Part shown: in pieces, positions 12,438 to 22,742 of the stretch | Numbering within the stretch: the first letter of the stretch is position 1 | Layout of the letters: every line of letters begins with the position of its first letter | Origin: Thuidium tamariscinum | Lineage: Eukaryota; Streptophyta; Bryopsida; Hypnales; Thuidiaceae | DNA: 64,000 bases | Reading direction: 5' to 3' | NCBI GenBank assembly: GCA_947034885.2 | Contig: OX344750.2 | Location: 46,475,821 to 46,539,820, forward strand | Program-made: the position numbers and the translations under genes | The notes under the pieces: model-generated | Databases searched by the model: none | What the model was told of the DNA's origin: nothing | What the model saw: only the letters and a program-made list of their open reading frames with translations

Positions 12438-13124
12438 CTACGCGCCGTCACTCCACCCAGAGGGCAGCTGTTGATTGGCTAGAGCCAACCGCCGCTCCAA
12501 TTGAGCAATGTGTCGATCCATTCGCTTCGTTTCCTGCGCCAAGTCCGAGTTCCTTTGCACCAACTCGTTCTTACGTTGTTTCAGACGGGATTTCTGGTGA
12601 GCTCGATCTAACCTCAAACTGCGGCTTCGGGATCTCTCGCGGACAAGCTCACCCATTGCTCCAATTATCGCCATGGCGTCGGAGAACTCGGACTCGGGAC
12701 TTGAACCTGGTTCCCGAGGAACGAACAAGAGTGGGTTGCCTGGACGGGGTGGGACGACGTTCCCTGGACCTGCAGCTTCACTGGCGCTGCCATTGCCGTG
12801 GCTTGCCCTTGTCTTTGCCTTTGCAGTAGCATCTCCAGCACCGTGGTGAAGAGAAAGGATGTTCAAGTTTCTGCTCAAGAGCTTCCTGCAAATTGGGCAT
12901 GGCTTCAGTGAGTTCTGGAGCCACTCACTCAAGCATGTCCAGCAGAAGACGTGACCGCACGAGGTGGCCACGGGATCCGTCGGAGCATCCAAGCAGATGT
13001 GGCACTCCAGGATCGCACGTGGAGGTTCGTCATCCACAAGTATGCCGGAGGAGGCTGCGGATGGCAGAGGACAGCTTTCTCCCGTGACTACGAATTGGTT
13101 CTCTTGGGCATGACCAGTAGCCAT
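12438..13124 (-). CDS. RING-type E3 ubiquitin ligase, RMA/RNF5-like, with C-terminal coiled coil
   Basis: This single exon of 228 residues probably encodes an E3 that passes ubiquitin from an E2 to a substrate. The C3HC4 RING is complete: Cys41, Cys44, Cys56, His58, Cys61, Cys64, Cys76 and Cys79. Trp68 and the Pro after Cys76 stand at the usual E2-contact places. The sequence around the metal ligands (ECHICLDAP, SCGHVFCWTCL, KPCPICR) is closest to the RMA/RNF5/RNF185 group. RMA proteins usually end in a membrane anchor. This one instead has a charged, Arg-rich helix of coiled-coil type at about 171-219 and no hydrophobic tail, so it may be soluble. The start is the first ATG in the frame, at 13124; the frame is open upstream only through a TTG. 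GC content is well above the surrounding DNA. The RING call is firm; the subgroup and substrate are not. Confidence 0.88.
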   Translation of the reverse strand: MATGHAQENQFVVTGESCPLPSAASSGILVDDEPPRAILECHICLDAPTDPVATSCGHVFCWTCLSEWLQNSLKPCPICRKLLSRNLNILSLHHGAGDATAKAKTRASHGNGSASEAAGPGNVVPPRPGNPLLFVPREPGSSPESEFSDAMAIIGAMGELVRERSRSRSLRLDRAHQKSRLKQRKNELVQRNSDLAQETKRMDRHIAQLERRLALANQQLPSGWSDGA

Positions 13125-13489
13125 CGAAAACTCAGTCTTCAATATATAATGCTATTCAGCGCTCGCTCGGCAGTACGATTAATTTGCTACTTGCGCACTT
13201 TGCTAGATGCAAGGTGTGCAAATTACGGATCAACTCAATGCTCAATCAGCTCTGGTGGTAAATATATGAAGCGCAAATGCGAACGGCCGGATCCGCAAGT
13301 AGTAAAGATCTAGACTGAAGAAAAAGCGTACGCTACTGGAATGCAGTGCTCTTGAGGCCTCAAACCGTTCGCTCTGGGGAAGCTCTCACGATCCCTGATT
13401 GCAACCAGACTCTAAGCTTAAACCGAAGGTGTGATCTTACGAACTGAGAAGTTGTGACAGTTATGGTGCGAGTGCCCTGCCTAACACCA

Positions 13490-13500
13490 GCTTATATAAT
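13490..13500 (-). promoter_or_regulatory. Possible TATA box for the RING gene
   Basis: On the minus strand this reads ATTATATAAGC, a good TATA match about 370 bases before the RING start codon. That distance would need a long 5' leader. A second candidate (ATATATTTA) lies nearer, around 13260. Neither is proven. Confidence 0.25.
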
Positions 13501-13523
13501 CGATCTACAAATGTAATTACGTG

Positions 13524-13573
13524 CCTCGTTGGTGCGATGCTCGACCTCGTTGGTGCGATACTCGACCTCGTTT
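13524..13573 (+). repeat. 21-bp tandem repeat, about 2.4 units
   Basis: The unit starts CCTCGTTGGTGCGAT and ends CTCGA. Two full units (13524-13544 and 13545-13565) differ at one base, and a partial third follows. It lies upstream of the RING gene. Confidence 0.85.
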
Positions 13574-14981
13574 CTGTCAGTCTCGAGAGCACGTATGTGA
13601 CTTTGGATTTGCGTCGTTGAAGCTGGTCTCGGTAGTTTCTAGATGACAAACAATCCTTGCATTTGAAGCTCCGGGTCATGTTCAATCCTCGGTTGGGGAA
13701 CATACATAGAATGAGAGAGCAAGCGAAATTGGCAAAAGTTCAGTTGAAATGGCAAAGTATGATTCAATTGTACTCATAAACTTTAGACTGCACCTGTACC
13801 TATGTAACAGGGAAATCTGCTTCTGACTAATTAACTAGGATTTGGAGGGTTTGTAACATTTTTCAGTAAGTATGCAACGTTTGGGACATGTAGAGTCTTT
13901 TAAGTAAACCCTCCCAAACTTTGTTTACTTGGAGAACGGTCAGTACCAACCATTTCACTGATTAAGTGTCAAACTTTGGAATCTTATTTTTGGTGGACTT
14001 TGTAGGCAAAGAAGAATTGTAGTAGTGCATCTCATTTTGGCTATTGAGAATTGTAAATTATTTTTTATTAATTGAAATTACCTTGTATATTCAATATCAA
14101 ATTCTTATAATGTACAGCACAGTATACCATACATGTAGGGCACAGAAGTATCTTTTTTAAACAATGGTTCATCACCAGAACTCCAAAGATCAATTTTCAA
14201 ATGAAATTCTCCATTATTCCATTATTTCCATTAGGTCGTCAATAGTGCGCGGCTGCGTGCATGTCGACCTGAACTGTCCTACATTCTGATGCCACAAGTA
14301 CATAATTTTTATTTCATACGTGCTTTAACTACAAGATTTAGAACGTCTGATGAACTTTCCCTTCAATCAATTAACCACTAAATTGAATATACACTATTAT
14401 GACTCTTTGAAAGATGAGCAAGCTGTCCTTCCGTCCCAGAAGTCACAGTGCATACAGTAACTCGATCATTCCAATTACTGCGCTGCACAAACTCTGCTGC
14501 ACCAATACAATCATCTCTCCTTCGAACCGATGACATTTTATTGAAAATCCGAGAGTGAAAACCACCTAGAAGGCTAGAACGTCATTCCGCTAAAATGGGC
14601 AAAAATTTCAATACTTTGGCACCTTTCAAAACGCTTGTTCCGAAACATAAATCCATACTGGTCCTACATTTAGACCATTATGTACACATATGTCGCAATT
14701 TGTGGCGCTGGAATTTGGCCACTTTAACAAAATTGAATTTTTAGGTCAGGAAATTAATTAGTACCTCGTGGGTAGCCTATAGTTAATTTTCTGTAATATA
14801 ATTATTTTGCAGATGGAGAATCGAACTCATGATGCCTTCCGCTATTTTGAGGAAGATGCTCATCCGTCTAAATTTGAAGTCATACGTGAAGCAAGCATGC
14901 ACGTATGCGGTGCACGCAGCTCGCTCGCTCGATGGTCTGGTTGCATTACATCATCGATCATTCCAGGAACTGCACGTGCAA
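13574..14981. other. Intergenic stretch between the RING and AP2-type genes
   Basis: Composition is mixed and no gene was recognised. It is downstream of the AP2-type locus and upstream of the RING gene, both on the minus strand, so it should hold the 3' end of one and the promoter of the other. Confidence 0.5.
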
Positions 14982-16366
14982 TTAAACAACCATTTGAATT
15001 GAATGATCCACTTCAGTCGTCATTTTAGCATTAGCAGCCTGCTTGGTAGCTTGCTTGCCATGGCCGGCCTCAATGTCGTCGGCGGAGTAGTTGCTGGGTC
15101 TGTAATTCGTGATGTACCGCAACTGCTCCACTTCCGGCAGATGCTGGCGCAGGAACAAGAGCGCTCGGTCGTACGCTTGGCCCGCCTCCTCTTCACTTGC
15201 AAAGAGGCCCAGGTCGATCGAACGTTCGCTTCTTGTCTTCCCCGAACTCCTTGGCCGTCAGGCTGAGCTGGGATTGGTCTCTGATCACCCACTCCTGGCT
15301 TTTCTTTGCCAATCGTTTCCTTACGCTCACCCCCTTCAAGCTGCTCTTGCCTTTGTTGGACTTGTTTGATGCGCACCGGATCTTCCACACGAAGTCGCGA
15401 GCGGTCCAGTGGGCGTGGTCCTCCTTGAACAGCCTCGGGAAAGTTCAACAATTGAGGCTTCCCGCTCGCATTCGGTGGCATACTGGCATCTGTTGTGGAA
15501 ACGGACAACGTGTTTCAGAGAAGTGCGATTTGCAACTAAGCTACCGTATTTACAAATGGGAGTACGTTCCAATAACTACGGCGTTCTAAATTGGTGCCTA
15601 GTGAAATGCTAATCTGGACTTTTTGCACGTGGAGACATTTCTTGCTTGAAAATATGAACTAGTGACAATCAATTATGACAAAATGTTCCGCACAATTCAT
15701 GCCCAAATTTTCAAATAAACATGGTGACGGACTATTTGAATATGACTTGATTTACCTTGAGTTTGATGGCAGCTCTGTCGTGCGCCACTTTCACCTCCTC
15801 CTCAGTTTCAAAGTTTCCCAGAAAGATCTGCATGCCCTTCTTCTTGCTTCCGTTCAGCTGGTGGCCCTTGATCCACAAGTGCGCTTCCCATTGCTTGTTC
15901 TTCTTATGATAACTGACCCCGATCTATCTTCTAGCCGGACGGCAACTGCGGTTGCAAGGCGATTCCTCCAGTGGATTCATCAATGTGATCATGTGAACAT
16001 TCTCCACCTCACTCCTCAGACTGATCCTCCTCTTCGGATCCATCTCCTTCTCCCGATTCGTTCGTCTCTTCCGACTGATCGAGCGGTGTTAAGATCAGGT
16101 ATGGTCTCTCTCGTTGAGGGCCACTGGAGCTCCTGCGACTGAGGCTCCCGATTCAGTTGCTGTGCAGGCTCCCCATTCAGCTCCGGTGCACGCCCCGAAT
16201 TCGAATCTAGCTGCTCCACGTCGTCCTGGTTTGGGAGAACGTTGGCGTGATCCACTTGAGCACCGTCACTATGAGGCGGAATCATGGCGTCATCAAGGAA
16301 CAGCCGTTGATAGTGATAGTTATGGTGAATCAGATAAGGAACAACGTCACAATCCGCCGCAAACAT
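14982..16366 (-). pseudogene. Double-AP2 (ANT/BBM-like) transcription factor with broken frame
   Basis: Two AP2-type DNA-binding repeats can be read. Repeat 1 is an exon at 15756-15923 (56 codons, AG and GTAAAT at its ends) with GVSYHKK, EAHLW, KKKGMQIFLGNF and HDRAAIKLK. Its phase-0 intron sits where ANT-type genes have one. The next exon starts near 15458 with PQLLNFP, then must change frame near 15430-15440 to continue as the linker (RLFKEDHAHW, RDFVWKI) and the start of repeat 2 (LKGVSVRKR). It changes frame again near 15211-15218 to give LGLFASEEEAGQAYDRAL and YITNYRPSNYSADDIEAG, ending at TAA 14982. Each change is one base, with no usable intron. The Gln-rich N-terminus from ATG 16366 (MFAADCDVV) also needs a frame change or a short intron near 16060-16090 to reach a basic stretch (RKRR, PKRR). 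Repeat 2 lacks much of the usual YRGV core. It is a decayed gene, or an intact gene with assembly indels. Confidence 0.6.
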
Positions 16367-17100
16367 GATGGTGGAATTTTCCAACGTATTAATTAGAATC
16401 CGAACCCCAATTCATGTGGGACTGTGATGCTTCCATCTCGCTGAAATCAATGGATTGAAATTAAAGAGCTGACTGCTTCGAAGGTAAGTCAGAGCAACGG
16501 GACTAATTAACATACAGCTAGTGTGGTGGACAGAGAACAAAGAAGGTAGGTGACACACAGACACACAAAATCGATGGCCAATGAAATGATCTGAAGTACC
16601 GTAACTTAATTTGGGAAGGCTGGGGACTTCATATGTTGCCAAGAATAATGGCATCGAAATCTCGCAAGTCGAAAAACGTACGTGGGGAAGCACGTCCCGA
16701 AATTAAGTCGAGAAAAAAGGGCTTGTTTCCTAGTTCAAACCTGCTCTGGTGCTACTCGAGTATCAACCAGTGTTGGGTTGGAGATCGACTTGAATTGCTT
16801 GCCAGTATTCTAGTAATGCATAGAATACTACATTACTAGAACACTTCACTCCAATTTTGATGCAATCCGGGGCTGGAGATCGACTTGCTAGCCAGTATTG
16901 ACTTTGAAAGAGAATATGTCGGCATCCATTTTGGCGAGCAGTGTCACTCGTTTGCTCAAGCTGCCCTGCATTCGCATTGCGATGAGGCTCATGGACAAAT
17001 CAGCCAGAAGGTTTTTGATTTTTCTCGAGCCTTGATACATCATATGATCGATGATGGTGGTTCGAATGCATAATTCTATAGCCTTTGGAATACTGAAAAG
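16367..17100. other. Upstream region of the AP2-type gene
   Basis: Gene-like base composition without a convincing coding frame; probably promoter and leader. The AT-rich repeat zone begins after about 17100. Confidence 0.4.
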
Positions 17101-17929
17101 TGCAAATCATAGGCATAACTTCCAACGATACGAAATGTGGGTTAGAATTTAACAGTCAAAGACTCAGAGCTGCTTAATTAACTGAATTCAACAACAACAA
17201 GACTGTGGGCATCAGTTGGATTTCTTATAATAACCCTAAGAGTGTTCACATTTTACTTAACAGTTCATTTCTTCTTACTTCCAAGTAGATTTTTATCAAT
17301 CAAGATCGCTCATTTCTTCTTAACTTCAGTTTCGTTGAGTTGGCTTTTTTCCAGTGCAAAAATTATGACATATATAACAGCTTGGTTTCCTCAAAAATCT
17401 TTTAATTGAGAGAGTTAATAGTTTTTGACACAACTAGAGGGACTTCAAGGTAATGAGTGGAACATAGGGTTCACTTTGCAACCATGGGTTTTGAATCTTT
17501 GGGAGTTGTTGAATTGATAATTTACTTAGGATCTAATGTTGGCTATTGGTTGATAATTTGATATATACCAGTTCTCCAAAGTTCACCATGACAAGTTTAA
17601 AGTTGCCAAGACTTCTATATTGATAGAATTATAACCTTAAAAGAACAAACATATCACCATTTTTTCAAACTTCATTTTCAACTATCTATAAATTTAGTTT
17701 TTGTGTTTATTTTTAAGGAGTGTGATTACATGTTTTCCATGTGTCAAAAAAATTTCAGATATATTTTGTGAAAATTTGAATTATTATTGTGAAAATTTTA
17801 ATTAAAAAGGAAAAAGTGTATATTAAAAAATTAGATAAATTACGTATGTATTTATATTGTAGTGTAGAATATTGAAGTGCAATTTTGGTTTACTAAATAA
17901 TTCTAAAATATTAAATTATCACTCCATAA

Positions 17930-19591
17930 TTAACCCCTAAAGAACCAAAGAACCCATTTTGGGATTTTGAAAACTTGAGCAAGCTCTATTGACTTCATAA
18001 TTTGGAAGTTTTGCATGAATTTTTTAGGATGAATGCTATTCATCATAATCTATATGTGCAAATTTGTTTTATGCCATTTCAATATATATAGCAAAATTTA
18101 GAAGTTTAAAAACAACAACTTCAATGTCAAGATTGGGCACCAAAAAAAATATTTCTTTTAAAAGTATAAATGATTTTTTTAGAATTGTATAGATAATAGA
18201 TTGATACATTGTCATAAAAAATTAGAACATTCAATTTTGAATAATTAAATAAGAGGTAGGAAGAGTTTTATTTTGAAAGCAATGAAGGTAGAAAAAAGAT
18301 TATATATTGTCTTTTGATTTCAGATTGAAATTTTTTAAATAAAAATGAATATAAGGGTGAATTCAAGAAACACTTGTATTATTTTTTGTCACACGACATG
18401 TGCTGATCTGTTTTTTGGCCATAACTTTTGTGTTTTAATTCTAAATGACTCAAAAATTATAGGGAAGGTACTCATGACTATCATAAACTTTAGGTAATTT
18501 TTTTCATAATTTTCAAAAATATTTTAATATTAAAATAGTACTAATGATTGAATGTCACAAATGCCAAATTTGGAGGTTTCTAGTACTATTGAGTACCTTT
18601 TTTTTTAATGATTTTGAGCTCAAATTTGGATGAATTGGTCTTCTATTAGACTTCTAGCTTTCTAGCAAAGGGATTCTTAAAAAAGTTGTTTTTATGTGGT
18701 GTACAAGTCCACAAAGTGAGCCTCCTTCTACATTTTTTTGGAAACATGTAAAAAATGATTTTGGTGATTTTTTTGATGAATAACCATCTACATAAAGTTT
18801 TTGCAAATGGACGATTTTTTTTTCTTAATTCCTTATTTTTACTAATTAAAACATCAAAGTATGTATTTTTTTGAGGTTTGGTACTTTTCAAGTTCTCCTA
18901 TTTAGAGATTTTTTTTAACAAATTTCCTTCGGTGGTTTTCTTCATCTCAAAGGTTTTACGTTAGTCATATTTTTTTAATTTAAAATTATTTATCTAATTT
19001 TAAAGTACTCCCAAAGAAAATCAGCAAAACGCAACAAATAGTACAAGTGTTTCATGAATTCACCCATAAAGGATGCTATTTTCTTCCTAAAACATTTTGT
19101 ACCATTGGGACTGACAATTCTTAAATTCTTCCAAAAGTTATTAGTATGTTTAGTTTTTATCTTTCATTCAATAATTACTTAGTTACACCTTCCACTTTAT
19201 AAATTTTTTAGAAATGAATATGAAATTTGTTTTGGTTAAGAAAATTTACACATATTTTCAATCCGTTTTCAAACATATTGACTAAAATGCACAAGTTATA
19301 AGACATCTTCATTTTTCTCTAAAAATTTTTGAAGACAAAACTCCACCTTTAGAAAGGACTAGAAATGCCTACATTTTGAAGTTTAGACACATTGAACTTG
19401 CAAAATTGCAATTAGTGAATATATTCATTCTACAATCTTGAAATAAAAATGTACTTGAGTAAGTTAATCATTTGAAGGATCTTATGGTTGAGTTTGTTAA
19501 AAAGTATGTATTGACAAAGATTTTGACCTTGCTTTGGTAATGAGTATTTTGAAGTAGTTTTGGGCCTCTAAACATGCCTCTTAGAGATTAA
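17930..19591 (+). repeat. TTAA-CCC family element interrupted by another transposon
   Basis: The left end reads TTAACCCCTAAAGAACCAAA. A worn right end (CCTCTTAGAGATTAA) lies at about 19577-19591. Removing the nested element at 18355-19065 leaves about 950 bases, which matches the 0.93-kb size of the copies at 31813-32736, 32971-33903 and 37343-38268. This supports one original element with a later insertion. Confidence 0.5.
18355..19065. repeat. Inverted-repeat element with GGGTGAATTCAAGAAACAC ends
   Basis: The left end is GGGTGAATTCAAGAAACACT. The right end is AGTGTTTCATGAATTCACCC preceded by TACA, an inverted copy with one change. Length is 711 bases. Flanks may share ATAA. It is related to the element at 19961-20742. 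No open frame of a transposase was seen. Confidence 0.7.
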
Positions 19592-19960
19592 AGTGCAAAA
19601 GTTTAAAATTTAGAATGCTATAAGATATAAAATTTTAGGAATTTTTGTAAAATTTCAAATAGGAATAGAAAAAACAACTTGATAAGCTTAATTTCACAAG
19701 CTGATTTAAATTCAAAAAATTACATTTTCATGTGAAAATAAAGGGAAAAGAATATAGGTTGTCAATAGACAGTACAAGGACTTATCATTTACTTATGATT
19801 GTAGGAAGTTGGATTTCAATAACATTGCTACGAAAAAATATTCAACACCATTCATTGAAAATTAGCTCAAGTAAGTTCCTCTAAACAAAGTAATTTTGGA
19901 GCTTTATCTAAAATCATCCAATAGATGCATTTTACTCAAGAGTTTCAAGGTTAATATAAA

Positions 19961-20742
19961 GGGTGATTGCAAGAAACACTTGTCCTATTTTGTGTCCCCT
20001 TGTCCTTGGACGGGTGGTTTTGTGCTCATAACTTCTGCATTTCTTGTACACTGGGCATGAAATTTGGAGTGAAGGTATATGTAATAGTTGAAAACATTGA
20101 ATAATTTTTTCAAATTTTTTCAAATTTTTTTAGTATTTTTAACGTCCTCCTAACTAATAGTCTATCTTAGCCATTTGGAGGGGGGGGGGGGGGGGGGGGA
20201 GGTGGGGAGGATTTTGTCCTATTTTTAATCCAAAAATGAAAATTTGAAGCCACAAATTAGACATGTCGGAGGTCTACTAACATTACAAGGATTGAAAATA
20301 AACTTTTATGAAAATAGAAACATGTTGGTTGTATATGTGGTGTCAAGGTGACTCTCTTTTATGCAAAGGCTATAGAGAGTGAAAAAGTTTCTTACAAGAA
20401 TTCTTTGGTATAATGCAAGCACAATCTTCTTTAGAAAATGGCTATTTCTATAGAAATTTTAAGATTTTTTGTAAATTACTAAAAATGAAAAAATCCACTT
20501 ACTCCTTTGTTAATTTATGCTCCTAGTGTCTTTTGAAGTACTACATTGTAGTCTCTAGTATTGCGTAGTACTACATAGAACTATATAGTACTCAATCAAT
20601 GGTTCAAATCTACAAAATCAATGGTTGAGATTGGTTGAGATACCATTGACACATACTATAGGTAGCATCATGTAGTACAACCAATCCTATGCCCAAAACT
20701 ACATTTTTGAGCCAAAATATGAAGTATTTCTTGCAATCACCC
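19961..20742. repeat. Inverted-repeat element with GGGTGATTGCAAGAAACAC ends
   Basis: The left end is GGGTGATTGCAAGAAACACT. The right end is AGTATTTCTTGCAATCACCC. The first part (CCTTGGACGGGTGGTTTTGT, GCTCATAACTTCTGCAT) resembles the element at 18355 and the fragment near 7850. It contains the poly-G tract at 20180-20199. Confidence 0.7.
20180..20199 (+). repeat. Poly-G tract
   Basis: Twenty consecutive G, followed by AGGTGGGGAGG. The length in the assembly may be inexact, and the tract could fold as a G-quadruplex. Confidence 0.9.
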
Positions 20743-22260
20743 GAAACACTAAAAAAAATCTATATTTCTTAAGTTGAAAAGCACCCTCTGAAATATTCCA
20801 ACATAGAATGTGTTTTGCTAAAATTACCCCCTATATATACACCCAAAATGTTCAAAACCTACAATTGAATGTCACTAATGGTGAGGACTCAAGAGAGCAC
20901 CAAAGCCCTAGTTGAATTTGTAAGTATGTAATATATTTCAATTTAATTAAATTTTGAAGAGTTATTTAAAATTAAAATAGTCTTTAGTACTAGGTTTTTA
21001 TTGTTGACCAAAGTGTTGGCAATACAAATGGCTTTAGAAAAAATGGGTCATATTAACTACTACATAGTCTATACAAGCCATAAAGTACCAAATTTTTAGA
21101 AATTACTTGCAAAAAGTCTAAGTTTAGTAGTTGTAATTTGACTTGAACATCATACTAAAGGCTTCTAAAGAAAAAAAACTAAAACTAAAAACAACTAACA
21201 ATTATTACTTAGAATCATAGCTAATTAATCCTTGAAATTTTTTTCAAATTAGTAGGATCAATGGTGGATATGCTTAGCTTATTTTTTTGCTATAAATAAA
21301 GCAAGATAAATTTTCATGAAATTAAAGAAAATTACACGTTTATTGACAATACAAAATCTTTATATGATAAAAATTCAAATATAAAAATATAATAAAAAAA
21401 ACTAAATTGAGCTTAGAAATGATGTTTTGACCTAATAGCATATAGAATTGGTCATTACTAGCTTATTAATGCAACTCAAAAATAGAACTTAGTCTCTTAT
21501 ATAAGATTGATGAAAAAATTATGTAATCTTTTTAAAGATTGAAAAGAGATTTTAAATATAAAAATAATATATTATTAGAATACTATCTACAAAAAGCTAT
21601 ACCTTATTTGGGTACCGAATACAGAGATTATAGTGAGACAAATTTTTTTTAATAGATGTTTTAAAATTGATTTTGTCAAGAGGTATATAATGTATTGATA
21701 AAAGAGAATTTCAATGTTTAATCAAGTGGCACTCTTGAGTATCCTTACCTTAAATTAGTTAGTATCACAAGCCTCTCTAATGATTATGTCAAAGAAGAAG
21801 AAAGGACCTTAATAATTCCACATCTATAGGTGTTCTCTATCTAAAATTTGATGCATATAGTACATGACAAATTCTCATAATATATTAGGAATGTTCAATT
21901 AGTATGGAATTTTGATTAGAAGCTTGAATATACCAATCAATTCCTCTCTTATCATATCTCAAAGTAACAAAAATACCACTAAATGGATAGTGGGTTTATC
22001 TTATCTCTAATATAAGTATCAACTAAATAAATAGAAGGTTTATATTATCTCAAAGTAATAAAGGTACCCACTTAAAAGAAGCTGAGTTTGAGTTTCATGT
22101 GGAGTTTGGTACTGCATTTTGATTGGAGAGTGGTTTTAGAGTGGAGGATGAGCCTATCCAAATTTCTTAAGAATCTTAAAGAGTGGCTATTGAAGTACAA
22201 AAGGGCTTAAAGTGGTCTTGTGTAGACAAGTCCTTGCTTCCAGGTCAAAAAACCATCATA
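20743..22260. other. AT-rich intergenic stretch, nothing recognised
   Basis: No gene, RNA or clear repeat termini. Composition shifts toward genic DNA near 22260, downstream of the exonuclease gene that ends at 22743. Confidence 0.5.
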
Positions 22261-22742
22261 TTTCCCATCATGTTCAGAAGCTTGGGATTTAAAGTTCTGT
22301 GTCTTTTGCAACCTCATCCCCTGTTTTTACAATTCGCGACTTAGCAGATGACTAGAGTAATGTTCAACATATTTATCATATAGCAATCTCCAGAAATTGC
22401 CAAGAAAATAATGTCATTATGAGTAAAATTCTTATCTATAACAAGACACAATTTTCAGTCGTAATTCAATAACAAAGAGCACCTTCAACCTAATCCTAGA
22501 ATCAAGAGAGTACTCACAAAATATATTTCCAGTCAACTATCTGTGCAAAAAACTTAATGAGGTCCCCTCTGCTCAAGCAATTACAAGGTTCATGAGATTG
22601 GACAGACCACATACTAAGTAACAATTGTCGGTAACTTGATAAATCTCACATGATCTGTATGCACCAGCGGATCGTACCAAGCTCTGGAAAACAGTCTGTG
22701 TACCTCAATGTAATCATATACACTGACATGGCTTTGTGAATG

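Noticed and set aside
12374-12829. Plus-strand frame of 151 codons
   Set aside because: It is the antisense shadow of the RING gene, which has a recognisable domain.
16980-17075. tRNA-like T-arm (GGTTCGAATGC)
   Set aside because: The bases upstream do not fold into an acceptor stem or D and anticodon arms.
20177-20210. Telomere-like or origin-like G-tract
   Set aside because: It is a plain poly-G run with no telomere unit repeats, inside a transposon.
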